64,000 bases of DNA from positions 1 through 64,000 of the forward strand of contig NZ_BAFR01000352.1 of assembly GCF_000308435.1 (NCBI RefSeq), read 5' to 3'. Shown piece after piece: positions 52,642-60,809 of this stretch. The notes below the pieces were generated by a model. That model made no database searches and was not told the DNA's origin. It saw only the letters and a program-made list of their open reading frames with translations. The translations under genes were made by a program, and so were the position numbers. Within the stretch, counting starts at the first letter, position 1. Each line of letters begins with the position of its first letter. This DNA is from Nocardia araoensis NBRC 100135. GTDB lineage: Bacteria; Actinomycetota; Actinomycetes; Mycobacteriales; Mycobacteriaceae.

Positions 52642-54159
52642 ATGAAATCGAAGGCTGTCCCGGAATTGACTGGGGCCGCCGAAATCCCACGATCCTTCGC
52701 GGTCCCCCTGGTTACCGTCTCGACCCGCAAGGCCTGGCGATCGGAGTACGCACGCCGTCTCGCCATCACCGATTTCGCCGCCGTATCCATCGCTGTGGGG
52801 AGTGCGCAGCTGATCCGTTTCAATGGGGGCGGCGCTCCGCCGCTGGCCTGGGAGGGGCCGTACCGGATCGGTTACACGATGGTATCCGGGGCGCTGGTCG
52901 TGGGCTGGTTCGCGATCCTGGGTAGTGCGGGCAGCCGTGCGCCGCAATTGATCGGCAGCGGTGTCGAGGAATTCCGGCGGCTGATGTCGGCGACGATGCA
53001 CCTGTTCGGCGTACTGGCATTCACGTCGCTGGCACTCGAAATCAAGTTCGCCCGAGGGTATCTCGCGATCGCCTTTCCGGCGGGCGTACTGGCAGTGGTC
53101 GGTGGACGACTGTGGTGGCGTCACCAGCTTGCCAGGGCACGCCGCCGGGGACGCCATCGTTCGGCCGTACTCGTGGTCGGTACGGCCGAAGCGGCCGCGG
53201 CTATGTCCGCGGCGTTCGCCGCAGACCCGGGTGCCGGGTACAACGTGGTGGGCGCCTGCGTGCCGGGTGGGCAATCAGGTGATGTGCCGCTGGCGTTCGC
53301 CGGCGGCACGGTCGCTGTCGTCGGTGACGACAGCGCCGTGCTGCGGGCGGTCCTGCACACGCACGCCGACACCGTCGCCATCGGTCCCACCCGGCATCTC
53401 GGCCCGACCGAGTTGCGCAGACTCGCCTGGGAACTGGATGCGCTGGGAGTCGAATTCATGCTGGCGCCAGGGGCGATCGACATCGCCATATCCCGGCTCA
53501 CCAATCGGCAGGTCGCGGGAATGCCGATGATGCACATCGCCGAACCGCAGTACGAGCGGGCTCGGTCGGTCAGCAAAACGGCCTTCGACATCGTCTTCGC
53601 GACGGTGTGCCTGCTGCTACTGCTGCCGGTGTTCCTCGCGATCGCGATCGCGGTGAAGACCACCAGCCGCGGCCCGGTTTTCTACCTGTCGGAACGCATC
53701 GGCCGATACGGCCTGCCCTTCCGCATGATCAAGTTTCGCAGTATGTACGACGATGCCGACCGATATGCCGAAGCTTTGATCGCACAGCAGGGTGGAAACC
53801 CGGTCTTCTTCAAGATGAAGGTCGACCCCCGGGTCACGCCGGTCGGGCGATTCCTGCGCAAGTACAGTCTCGACGAGCTGCCGCAGTTCCTCAACGTGCT
53901 GCGTGGCGACATGAGCGTGGTCGGGCCGCGACCGCAGGTTCGGCGGGAAGTCGACACCTACGACCACATGATGCGCCGACGCCTGCTGGTGAAGCCGGGG
54001 CTGACCGGCTTGTGGCAGGTCAGCGGCCGGTCGGACCTTCCGCTCGAAGACGCGGTCCGACTCGATCTGTCCTACGTGGAGAACGTGTCCATGCGGATGG
54101 ACCTGCGGCTGATCGCGCGCACGGTCGGTGTGGTGGCCCGGGGGGACGGAGCTTATTGA
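52642..54159 (+). CDS. Polyprenyl-phosphate sugar-1-phosphate transferase (WbaP/CpsE-like)
   Basis: 505 aa. The N-terminal half has four TM helices (about 30-130: FAAVSIAVGSAQLI, MVSGALVVGWFAIL, FGVLAFTSLALEI, YLAIAFPAGVLAVV) and a CoA-binding-like loop. The C-terminal bacterial sugar transferase domain starts KTAFDIVFATVCLLLLLPVF. It has RIGRYGLPFRMIKFRSM, FLRKYSLDELPQFLNVLRGDMSVVGPRP and KPGLTGLWQVSGRS, the catalytic signature of PF02397. It starts each repeat unit on undecaprenyl phosphate. ATG 52642 follows AGGAGG with longer spacing; TTG 52639 is adjacent. It is the initiating enzyme of the locus. Confidence 0.92.
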   Translation: MKSKAVPELTGAAEIPRSFAVPLVTVSTRKAWRSEYARRLAITDFAAVSIAVGSAQLIRFNGGGAPPLAWEGPYRIGYTMVSGALVVGWFAILGSAGSRAPQLIGSGVEEFRRLMSATMHLFGVLAFTSLALEIKFARGYLAIAFPAGVLAVVGGRLWWRHQLARARRRGRHRSAVLVVGTAEAAAAMSAAFAADPGAGYNVVGACVPGGQSGDVPLAFAGGTVAVVGDDSAVLRAVLHTHADTVAIGPTRHLGPTELRRLAWELDALGVEFMLAPGAIDIAISRLTNRQVAGMPMMHIAEPQYERARSVSKTAFDIVFATVCLLLLLPVFLAIAIAVKTTSRGPVFYLSERIGRYGLPFRMIKFRSMYDDADRYAEALIAQQGGNPVFFKMKVDPRVTPVGRFLRKYSLDELPQFLNVLRGDMSVVGPRPQVRREVDTYDHMMRRRLLVKPGLTGLWQVSGRSDLPLEDAVRLDLSYVENVSMRMDLRLIARTVGVVARGDGAY

Positions 54160-54329
54160 AGACCCGCGGGCGGCGGTAGCCGAATGTTCGGACGGTCGCT
54201 CATGTCAGACCGTCGAGAACGCGCCCGAACTGGGCTGAGCAGCAGTCGCCTCCGCGGCAGACATGGCGGGCCCAGGCGGGAGGTCGTGTCGAGCCGGCGC
54301 GGCCTCACATGGGTGGTCGACCAATGAGA

Positions 54330-54361
54330 AAAGCCCCTCCGCCGCTTGTCAGAGGGGCTTT
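54330..54361. terminator. Strong bidirectional terminator
   Basis: The arms AAAGCCCCTC (54330-54339) and GAGGGGCTTT (54352-54361) pair perfectly around a 12-nt loop. A/T runs on both sides allow function in either direction. On the minus strand it directly follows the tRNA-like 3' end at 54374, as terminators follow tRNA genes. Confidence 0.75.
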
Positions 54362-54373
54362 CTCCCCTTCTGT

Positions 54374-54410
54374 TGGGCTGGCAGGATTTGAACCTGCGAC
54401 CACTTGATGT
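54374..54410 (-). tRNA. tRNA 3'-half remnant (T-arm and acceptor only)
   Basis: Read leftward, the sequence gives the 3' side of an anticodon stem (ATCAAG), TGGTC, a perfect T-arm (GCAGG-TTCAAAT-CCTGC) and the acceptor strand CAGCCCA, with a terminator beyond. It resembles the 3' half of an actinobacterial tRNA, possibly tRNA-Pro (GxCAAG-type stem; identity uncertain). The D-arm, anticodon and 5' acceptor are absent; instead the sequence changes abruptly to an 11-bp inverted repeat at 54413. It is probably an attachment-site remnant, not a functional tRNA. Confidence 0.6.
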
Positions 54411-54412
54411 CG

Positions 54413-54436
54413 GGGACTGTCGGAACCGACAGTCCC
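54413..54436. repeat. Perfect 11-bp inverted repeat at the tRNA break point
   Basis: GGGACTGTCGG (54413-54423), a 2-nt spacer AA, then CCGACAGTCCC (54426-54436). It lies 2 nt beyond the last tRNA-like base. It could be a recombination core, an element end or a hairpin. No second copy was noticed in the window. Confidence 0.6.
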
Positions 54437-54468
54437 GAAAAGTGATGCGTCACCGCCTGCTGGGGCGA

Positions 54469-54873
54469 TCACCTTGGCGTGCTATTGACCGCAGTGGCGG
54501 GTTGGAACAGTTCAATCAGGTTGCCGGTGGGGTCGGCGAGCAGAATTTGGCGGCCGCCCGGGCCGCTGACCAGGTCGCTGCGGAATTCGACGTCGGTGGC
54601 GCGGAGCCGTTCGATCTCGGCGTCGAGGTCGGCGACGACGAGGTGGATGCGATTGGCGCCTGGTCCGGCAGTGTCGGCGGGGGTGGCACGTGCGCCAGAA
54701 CTGGCTGGGCCCGAAAGCAATAGGCGCAGTGGGCCGCGGACGACGTCGGCGAAAGCGGGGATGGCGTTGGTGTGCAAGGTGAAACCGAGGTGGTCGGTGT
54801 AGAAGTCGGCCGCTGCCTGGACGTCATCGACGAGGTAGCGGACGCTGGCGTACTCGGTGGTGGATGTTGTCAT
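54469..54873 (-). CDS. VOC (glyoxalase/bleomycin-resistance fold) protein
   Basis: 134 aa with two beta-alpha-beta-beta-beta units. It starts TTSTTEYASVRYLVDDVQAAADFYTDHLGFTLH and ends RQILLADPTGNLIELFQP, the classic VOC metal-site Glu region. It is annotated in relatives as glyoxalase or resistance-like. ATG 54873 overlaps the ArsR-ArsC stop (ATGA), so the two form an operon. The substrate is unknown. Confidence 0.9.
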   Translation of the reverse strand: MTTSTTEYASVRYLVDDVQAAADFYTDHLGFTLHTNAIPAFADVVRGPLRLLLSGPASSGARATPADTAGPGANRIHLVVADLDAEIERLRATDVEFRSDLVSGPGGRQILLADPTGNLIELFQPATAVNSTPR

Positions 54874-55634
54874 CGGGCAGTCCTTTTTGTGAGAGTCGGC
54901 AGCAGATAGCGGATGCGGGTGTCGATTTCGGCGGCCGTGGCTCGAAACCTCGGGTAAATGTCCTCGTCGCTGCCGTGTGCGGCCGCCGGGTCGGGGATGC
55001 TCCAGTGGATCCATCGAGGATCGTCACCGAACTCCGGACAGACCTCACGTGCCTTGTCGCACAGGGTGATCACCGCATCGAAGCGATGATCGGCGAGGGT
55101 GTCGAGGTGGCGGGGGAGGCGGCCGGACAGGTCGATGCCGTATTCCTCCCGCAGCACACGCATAGTGTCGGCGTGCATGGCCGGCTTCGGATTACTTCCG
55201 GCGCTGAGCACCTCGATTCGGCCGCCGGTGCGCAAGCGCAGCAGCTCTTCGGCGATCGCGGAGCGGGCGCTGTTGCCGGTGCAGACGAACAGCACCGCGA
55301 GCGGTGCCGAGGGTTCGAATGCGGTAGGCGCGGGCGTCATTCGTAAGGCCGGGTGCAGTACCGTCCCGGCTCCGGCGAGCATCTCGGCGCTGCGGTCCAG
55401 GTCCAGGTGGTAGTAGCTGTCTCGGCCGTCGTGACTGCTGCGCGTGGCGGTGACGAGGCCACCGTCCCGCAGTAGTCGCAGATGGTAGGAGACCAGATTC
55501 TGGGGCTCGCCCACGCGGGCCACCAGTTCGCGCACGCGGTAGTCGCTGTCCGACAGCGCGGTCAGCAGCTGCCAGCGCAAAGGGTGCGCGGCGAGATGAA
55601 CAAATGGTGGGACGGCTTGACGAGTCGACGTCAT
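54870..55634 (-). CDS. ArsR-type HTH fused to a low-molecular-weight phosphatase/arsenate reductase
   Basis: 254 aa fusion. An N-terminal ArsR winged helix (about 8-80: LRWQLLTALSDSDYRVRELVARVGEPQNLVSYHLRLLRDGGLV) is joined to a C-terminal LMW-PTP/ArsC domain. The loop VCTGNSARS has nucleophile Cys about 118, and the redox pair lies in LCDKAREVCPEF (Cys about 192 and 199, spacing like Cys82/Cys89 of ArsC). The HTH half has no cysteines, so classical thiol arsenite sensing is unlikely. An ATCAA-N6-TTGAT box lies upstream between this gene and the APC permease. Confidence 0.88.
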   Translation of the reverse strand: MTSTRQAVPPFVHLAAHPLRWQLLTALSDSDYRVRELVARVGEPQNLVSYHLRLLRDGGLVTATRSSHDGRDSYYHLDLDRSAEMLAGAGTVLHPALRMTPAPTAFEPSAPLAVLFVCTGNSARSAIAEELLRLRTGGRIEVLSAGSNPKPAMHADTMRVLREEYGIDLSGRLPRHLDTLADHRFDAVITLCDKAREVCPEFGDDPRWIHWSIPDPAAAHGSDEDIYPRFRATAAEIDTRIRYLLPTLTKRTAR

Positions 55635-55656
55635 GAGCCGAGGATAGCAGATAATG

Positions 55657-55674
55657 CATCAATTGCATTTGATG
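55657..55674. promoter_or_regulatory. ArsR-box-like operator
   Basis: CATCAA-TTGCAT-TTGATG is a perfect dyad matching the ArsR/SmtB consensus ATCAA-N6-TTGAT. It is centred in the 87-bp gap between the ArsR-ArsC gene (start 55634, minus) and the APC permease (start 55722, plus). A single site could control both directions. Confidence 0.7.
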
Positions 55675-55721
55675 TATTCACCGAATCGGTCTGCGTCAGG
55701 AGCATGGTGTCCAGGAAATCG

Positions 55722-56975
55722 ATGTCGGTCGCGACGGACGAGCTGCGGCGGAGCTGGGGACTGAGCGATGCTGTCATGATCGGACTCGGCTCCATGCTCG
55801 GGGCGGGGATCTTCGCTGCCCAGGCTCCGGCGGCGCGGGCGGCGGGTTCGGGACTGTTGCTCGGGCTCGCGGTGGCGGCGGTGGTGGCCTACTGCAATGC
55901 GACCTCCTCGGCGCGGTTGGCCGCACGCTATCCGGCCTCGGGCGGCACGTATGTGTATGGGCGCGAACGGCTCGGCGTGTTCTGGGGATATCTGGCCGGA
56001 TGGTGTTTCGTGGTCGGCAAGACCGCGTCCTGCGCGGCAATGGCATTGACCGTCGGCGCGTACGCGTGGCCGGAGCAGGCCCACGCGGTCGCCGCCGCTG
56101 CGGTCATCACGCTGACCGCGGTGAACTATCGCGGCGTACAGAAGTCGGTCCTGCTGACCCGGGTGATCGTGTCGATCGTGCTGGCCGTGCTCGCCGCGGT
56201 GGTGGTCGCGGCCTTCACCTCCGGCGCCGCCGACGTCGCACGGCTGGAATGGGGTTCGGACATCACCGTTGTCGGGGTGCTACAGGCAGCTGGACTGCTG
56301 TTCTTCGCCTTCGCCGGATACGCGCGGATCGCGACGCTCGGCGAGGAAGTCCGCGATCCCGCCCGCACGATTCCCCGCGCGATTCCGCTCGCATTGGGAA
56401 TCACCTTGCTCGTGTACGGGATTGTGCTGATCGCGGCGCTGAGTGTGCTCGGGCCACAAGGATTGTCCGAAAAGACCGCTTCGCTGTCGAGCGTGGTGGG
56501 TGCCGCCGGTGCCGACTGGCTCGAGCCGGTGGTGCGCACCGGAGCTGTGATCGCCGCGCTCGGTTCGCTGCTCGCCCTGATCCTTGGAGTCTCCCGCACG
56601 ACGCTGGCGATGGCCCGCGACCGGCATCTGCCGCATGCCTTGGCGGCGGTGCATCCCCGATTCGCCGTGCCGCATCGCGCCGAACTCGTGGTCGGCGCGA
56701 TTGTCGCCATCGCCGCCGCGACCACCGATGTCCGTGCCGCGATCGGGTTCTCGTCCTTCGGCGTACTGCTCTACTACGCGATCGCCAACGCGGCCGCGTG
56801 GACACTGACCCCGGCCGAGGGCCGACCGGCGCGGCTGATCCCCGTGATCGGGTTGCTCGGCTGCCTGCTCCTGGCGTGCACGCTGCCAGCGCTGTCGGTG
56901 CTGACCGGCAGCGCGGTCGTGGTTCTCGGTGCCGCGATCTACCTTGTCCGCCGCAGGTCCACCGCGACCGCGTGA
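55722..56975 (+). CDS. APC family amino acid permease
   Basis: 417 aa with about twelve TM helices. It opens with the family motif LSDAVMIGLGSMLGAGIFAAQAPAARAAG and has LLFFAFAGYARIATLGEEVRDPARTIPRAI in the middle, matching APC superfamily transporters of amino acids or polyamines. ATG 55722 has AGGA 5 nt upstream; ATG 55704 (adds VSRKS) is an alternative with poorly spaced AGGAG. It shares the operator with the ArsR-ArsC fusion, which is unusual because arsenic efflux normally uses Acr3/ArsB. Transport of the ArsR effector is a possibility. Confidence 0.9.
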   Translation: MSVATDELRRSWGLSDAVMIGLGSMLGAGIFAAQAPAARAAGSGLLLGLAVAAVVAYCNATSSARLAARYPASGGTYVYGRERLGVFWGYLAGWCFVVGKTASCAAMALTVGAYAWPEQAHAVAAAAVITLTAVNYRGVQKSVLLTRVIVSIVLAVLAAVVVAAFTSGAADVARLEWGSDITVVGVLQAAGLLFFAFAGYARIATLGEEVRDPARTIPRAIPLALGITLLVYGIVLIAALSVLGPQGLSEKTASLSSVVGAAGADWLEPVVRTGAVIAALGSLLALILGVSRTTLAMARDRHLPHALAAVHPRFAVPHRAELVVGAIVAIAAATTDVRAAIGFSSFGVLLYYAIANAAAWTLTPAEGRPARLIPVIGLLGCLLLACTLPALSVLTGSAVVVLGAAIYLVRRRSTATA

Positions 56976-57094
56976 TTGCGATGAAGCCCGCCGCACGCAC
57001 GGCACGCGCCCTCCGCGCCCATCTCTCCGAATACCTGCTGGGTTCGGCCCACTAGTACCGATCCTCAGCTGCCATCGCTTTCTCATCGAGGCGG

Positions 57095-58135
57095 GATCGG
57101 TCATGATCCAAGCGGCGACGCGGCGGGTGGCCAGCGGTTTCGGTGGCGGTGCCGGAATGTGGGCGGTGGCCCGGAACTGCTGGAGGTACGCGCGAACCAT
57201 GCTCGCTTGGCCGCGGTAGCCGTGGTCCCGGATCTCCTCGAACAGCCTGGCGGCGTCGGTGTGGCCCTGGTTCCATCGGTCGTGCAGACAGGGCTTGAAC
57301 TCGTCGAGCAGGCCCGCGCGGTACCCGGTGCCGTTGTTGACCAACAGTTCCTCCGGGGACAGAGCGCGTGCGAACCGGCGGGCGGTGTTGCGTGCCGAAC
57401 CCAGGCGGGTCCCGATGGCCCGGATGGTTTCGCCTTCGGCCAGTAGCGCGTGGACTTGGACGTAGCGTTCCCGGGTGCGGACCGCGACCCGGTCGCGGCG
57501 TTGCGACGGCTCGATCGGCCCGCCGCCCAGACCAGCAGCGACCTCGCGGAGGTCGGGCAGTCGCGGCTCACTGGGACGCTCGACACCAGAGCTGAGACAG
57601 GATCGATGCCGGCGACGGTGCGCTCGACGGCCTCGGCGAGGTTGTGCCAGAGGTGCCAGCGGTCGGCGACCTGGATCGCATTCGGTGCGCCTTTCGTGGC
57701 TGCTTCGGCGTAGGCGCCGGCACGGTTGCGACAGACGATCTCGATTCCCGGATGCTCCTGCAGCCAGGCCGTCAGTGTTTCGGCGGTCCGATCGGTCAGG
57801 ACGTCCACCGGTCGGCGGGTGTTCATGTCGATCGGGATCGTTCCGTAGCGGTGCCCGCGGCGCAGGGCGAAATCATCGACCCCGAGAACCACCGGAGTTG
57901 TTCGTCGCGGGTCCGGTAGGGCGCGGATCCTGCGTAGCAGAGTCATCCGACCGACCTGGGCCGCAAGGTGACCGGTCAACCGGGCGTGGGCGCGACCGCC
58001 GAGCGCCACGTGACCGGCCGCAGCACTCGTTCCAGCGAACGTGTCCGCCGCGGGTAACGGGCGGCGAGCTGTGGGAACTGCTCAGCGAAAGTTCCTCTCC
58101 CGCAGTCAGTGTTGTCGCAGAAGCCAACGAATTGA
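57095..58135 (-). pseudogene. Degraded ISL3-family transposase
   Basis: Pieces in several frames reconstruct an ISL3 transposase read leftward. A zinc-ribbon end (FCDNTDCGRGTFAEQF) lies near 58110. The first catalytic region is VLGVDDFALRRGHRYGT near 57880, and the second Asp segment is VADRWHLWHNLAEAVE near 57640. The middle (ERYVQVHALLAEGETIRAIGTRL) and AYLQQFRATAHIP follow to about 57130. Frameshifts occur near 58010 and about 57580. The N-terminal start and the C-terminal third with the last catalytic Glu are missing. No terminal inverted repeats were identified. It cannot transpose. Confidence 0.8.
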
Positions 58136-58172
58136 TCAAAACGGACATCCCTGAAGCAGCAGCACCCGCAAA

Positions 58173-59126
58173 TCAGCGGATCTGAACCACCACTTTGCCG
58201 AGGGCGCGTCCCGTACCTACGTGGGACAGCGCTTTCGCGGTCTCGTCGAGCGGGAAGGTGTGGTCGATGTGGATTCCGATCCGTCCTGCGACACATGCCT
58301 CCGCGAGGGGTGTGAAGTGCGCGGGCCCTTCCTTCACCGCGAGGACTCCGAGAGAACGCCCGGTCACCGATCCGGCGAGCACGCCGACCGTCGTCATCCG
58401 CAGCAACGCGCTCGTGGTGCCGCCGACGCAGCGGTACCGGCCGCCGCGGGCGACCGACCTGCGGTAGGCGAAGACCGACCGGTGGGCGACCAGGTCGAGT
58501 ACTCGGTCGTATGGTCCGGTTCGGGTGAAGTTCTCGACGCGATAGTCGATAACCTCGTCTGCGCCGAGCGTGCGCATGAACGCCAGCTTGTCGGCGTTGT
58601 CGACCGCGGTCACGTGCGCCCCGGCGTTCTTGGCCAACTGGATCGCGAACGCTCCGGACCCGCCGCCCGCTCCGTTGATCAACACCGACATTCCGGCAGC
58701 CATATCGGCCGTGCCCTGTAGGGCGATCGCCCCGGCTTGGGGCAGGGTCGACGCTTCGGCGAAGCTCAGCGACGCCGGTTTGTGGGCCAGCGCCGATTCA
58801 GGAGCCACGGCATATTCAGCGAATCCGCCCTTGAGCATCAGATTGTCGCCGTAGACCTCGTCACCGGGTGCGAACAGGGTGACCTCGGAGCCGACGGCTT
58901 CGACCCGTCCGGCGATATCGGATCCGAGAACCGGGCGACCGGGAGCCCGGAGCCCGCCGATGCGCGAATACAGCGGCGTCCCCCGCAGCGTCTCCCAGTC
59001 GGAGAGGTTGATCGACGTCGCGTGCACCTGGACCAGCACCTGTTTCGGCGCCGGAGACGGCGTTGGGGTATCCGCGATCGACAGCACCTCGGGGCCGCCG
59101 TAGCGGTCGTACACGACGGCCCTCAT
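58173..59126 (-). CDS. MDR-family NADP-dependent quinone oxidoreductase-like protein
   Basis: 317 aa zinc-independent MDR. The GroES-like N-domain is MRAVVYDRYGGPEVLSIADTPTPSPAPKQVLVQVHATSIN with LGSDIAGRVEAVG. The cofactor motif is VLINGAGGGSGAFAIQLAKNAGAHVTAV (GxGxxG-like). No Cys zinc ligands are seen. It reduces quinones or enones with NADPH. ATG 59126 matches the family N-terminus; a TTG 45 nt upstream is unlikely. It stands alone beside the ISL3 remnant. Confidence 0.9.
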   Translation of the reverse strand: MRAVVYDRYGGPEVLSIADTPTPSPAPKQVLVQVHATSINLSDWETLRGTPLYSRIGGLRAPGRPVLGSDIAGRVEAVGSEVTLFAPGDEVYGDNLMLKGGFAEYAVAPESALAHKPASLSFAEASTLPQAGAIALQGTADMAAGMSVLINGAGGGSGAFAIQLAKNAGAHVTAVDNADKLAFMRTLGADEVIDYRVENFTRTGPYDRVLDLVAHRSVFAYRRSVARGGRYRCVGGTTSALLRMTTVGVLAGSVTGRSLGVLAVKEGPAHFTPLAEACVAGRIGIHIDHTFPLDETAKALSHVGTGRALGKVVVQIR

Positions 59127-59801
59127 GCGATACCGGCGCGGAGGATCGAGCGACAGCTTGACACGTGACAAACTCTAGTCGGCGGGCCTCGCCGCGGCCG
59201 GCGAACTGTGCGCCGGCCTTCTGTGCGAGTTTGCGACATAACGCATCTCATGTTCTCGGCGCAGGGTGTGGCCTAGGAAGCCGAGCGTGTCGACCGGCCC
59301 GACGGCACCGTTGTTCCGGCTCGGCGTGCAGCCCTCGGTCATCCCGGAGATACCGGGCCCCAGGAGACGACCGGCCAGCCACCTTCCGGCGGCTTCCCCT
59401 CAGGCACGCAGACCATGCCCCCGCTGATTACCGGCTCTTCGCTCTGCCCGGTCGTGCGATAGACGAGCCGAAAATCGCTGCCCGTGTGCGGAATCAACTC
59501 GGAAGAGCGCACAGTCGACCACGGTTCCCGGCGCCATCAGATCGCGCAGGCTGTCACCCTCGCCCAACGCACTCACATGCCGCTGGGCGCTCGTTGGTCG
59601 CCTGTCCGAAATCTGGCTCGGATCGATTGGGCGGCACGAACCTTCGCTCGCAGCCATGGGGTTGCGGCGGGATAAACGCACGGGGCCGTGGCTCCAGACC
59701 TGATCATAGGACTCGTGCATAACTGCTGTGTGGCGTGGTCTAGGCTGCTGTCCGCTCGACGGATCTTTTCCACCACCTACCGACACCGAAAGGCGCACAT
59801 A
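59127..59801. other. Intergenic stretch without a supported gene
   Basis: About 675 bp between the MDR gene and the secreted protein. Several open frames exist on both strands, but none has a recognisable domain or a convincing start with a ribosome-binding site. A decayed gene next to the ISL3 remnant is possible. No repeat or RNA gene was recognised. Confidence 0.4.
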
Positions 59802-60323
59802 GTGGTTCGTGGAAGACTTTTCGCTTCGATACTCGCGTTGACCGCCACTGTACTGGTCAATGTGGCCGGGCCGGCCAGCGCAACGACCAGCATATGGATC
59901 GGGAGAGCGTTCCCAGACGCACACGGCGACTACAGCTGGTGGGTCGTCGCCGAGATCACCTACGTCTGCGAACCCGGCCAGGCCAACGCCCTGTGGGTCA
60001 AGGTCGAGTCCGAACGGTTCAAAAGCCCGGAAGGCCAACCCGTCCGTATGAAAGACGAGGCGCTGGATCGGGTGACCTGTGACGGCGAATCTCGGCAGAC
60101 GAAGGTCAGGGTGCCATTGGGCTACGACTACGGCGAGGGCCCGAATCGCGCAGATGCTCACGACGGCGACGGCATTGAACTCATGACGTATTACTACGAT
60201 GGCCGTGCGGTCGAGATCACCGCCGCGTTCGCGTACCTGCCGCCTGACGCCGAGGACATGAGCCAGGTCGAGATCCATAAGGACACCACCGAGAACCGGA
60301 CCCTGACTCTGACTCAGGAATAG
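59802..60323 (+). CDS. Secreted protein of unknown function
   Basis: 173 aa. The signal peptide (VRGRLFASILALTATVLVNVAGPASA) is cleaved near ASA-TT. The mature part is beta-rich with two Cys (ITYVCEPGQ and RVTCDGESRQ), which would form a disulfide. It has no known family that can be named. GTG 59802 has AAAGG 9 nt upstream; longer frames have no signal-peptide logic. A perfect 13-bp hairpin closes it at 60371-60401. Confidence 0.7.
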   Translation: MVRGRLFASILALTATVLVNVAGPASATTSIWIGRAFPDAHGDYSWWVVAEITYVCEPGQANALWVKVESERFKSPEGQPVRMKDEALDRVTCDGESRQTKVRVPLGYDYGEGPNRADAHDGDGIELMTYYYDGRAVEITAAFAYLPPDAEDMSQVEIHKDTTENRTLTLTQE

Positions 60324-60370
60324 TCCTCGGCCCGCAGCGGTCCGCTGCGCAGCGTGCGAGCTTGGAACGT

Positions 60371-60401
60371 GAGAACCGGCCAGATACTCTGGCCGGTTCT
60401 C
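60371..60401. terminator. Perfect 13-bp hairpin terminator
   Basis: The arms GAGAACCGGCCAG (60371-60383) and CTGGCCGGTTCTC (60389-60401) surround ATACT. It lies between the rightward secreted protein and the leftward gene ending at 60418, so it can serve both. Confidence 0.75.
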
Positions 60402-60417
60402 GTTGTGTTCGGGAGCC

Positions 60418-60759
60418 TCAGGCGTTGAGCTCCCAGAACCAGGGTGCGTCTTCGTGCCAGAGTGCGTCGCGCGGTCGCCCGCTGTCCACCAGGATGCCGT
60501 CGACCCGGCGACTCACGTCGAGGTTATCCGGTTCGGACCACATGGCGAGCGGTTCGACCGTGAACCGGCTATCGAGTGCGAACCACAGGCACACATCCAT
60601 GTACGGGTGCAGGCCTCGTGCGTCCAGGAGCCGGTACGCGGCGGCGACACCGTCACCGCCGGTTACCGGTAACCACCCGGTATTCGTTGTTGCGCAGAAA
60701 GACGACTCCCAGATCGACGCGCTCACCGCCGCCGGGTGCGAAAAGATCTGGGCCGACAA
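60418..60759 (-). CDS. Short hypothetical protein
   Basis: 113 aa in a frame with strong GC3 codon bias, so it is probably real. The core GVAAAYRLLDARGLHPYMDVCLWFALDSRFTVEPLAMWSEPDN ends with WHEDAPWFWELNA. No family was recognised. The N-terminal ~25 residues are less convincing and the true start may lie inside. It follows the MBL gene's stop on the same strand by 51 nt. Confidence 0.5.
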   Translation of the reverse strand: MSAQIFSHPAAVSASIWESSFCATTNTGWLPVTGGDGVAAAYRLLDARGLHPYMDVCLWFALDSRFTVEPLAMWSEPDNLDVSRRVDGILVDSGRPRDALWHEDAPWFWELNA

Positions 60760-60809
60760 GGCAGGGCTGCCACCGAGTTCCGCGTTGTGGGTGGTGCGGG
60801 CGTTTGTTG

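Noticed and set aside
54374..54410. Functional tRNA gene
   Set aside because: Only the T-arm and acceptor 3' strand exist; no D-arm, anticodon loop or 5' acceptor strand can be folded from the adjoining sequence.
59400..60278. Leftward 292-codon frame across the intergenic region and the secreted protein gene
   Set aside because: Its first half is antisense to a signal-peptide protein and the rest matches no family; no ribosome-binding site.
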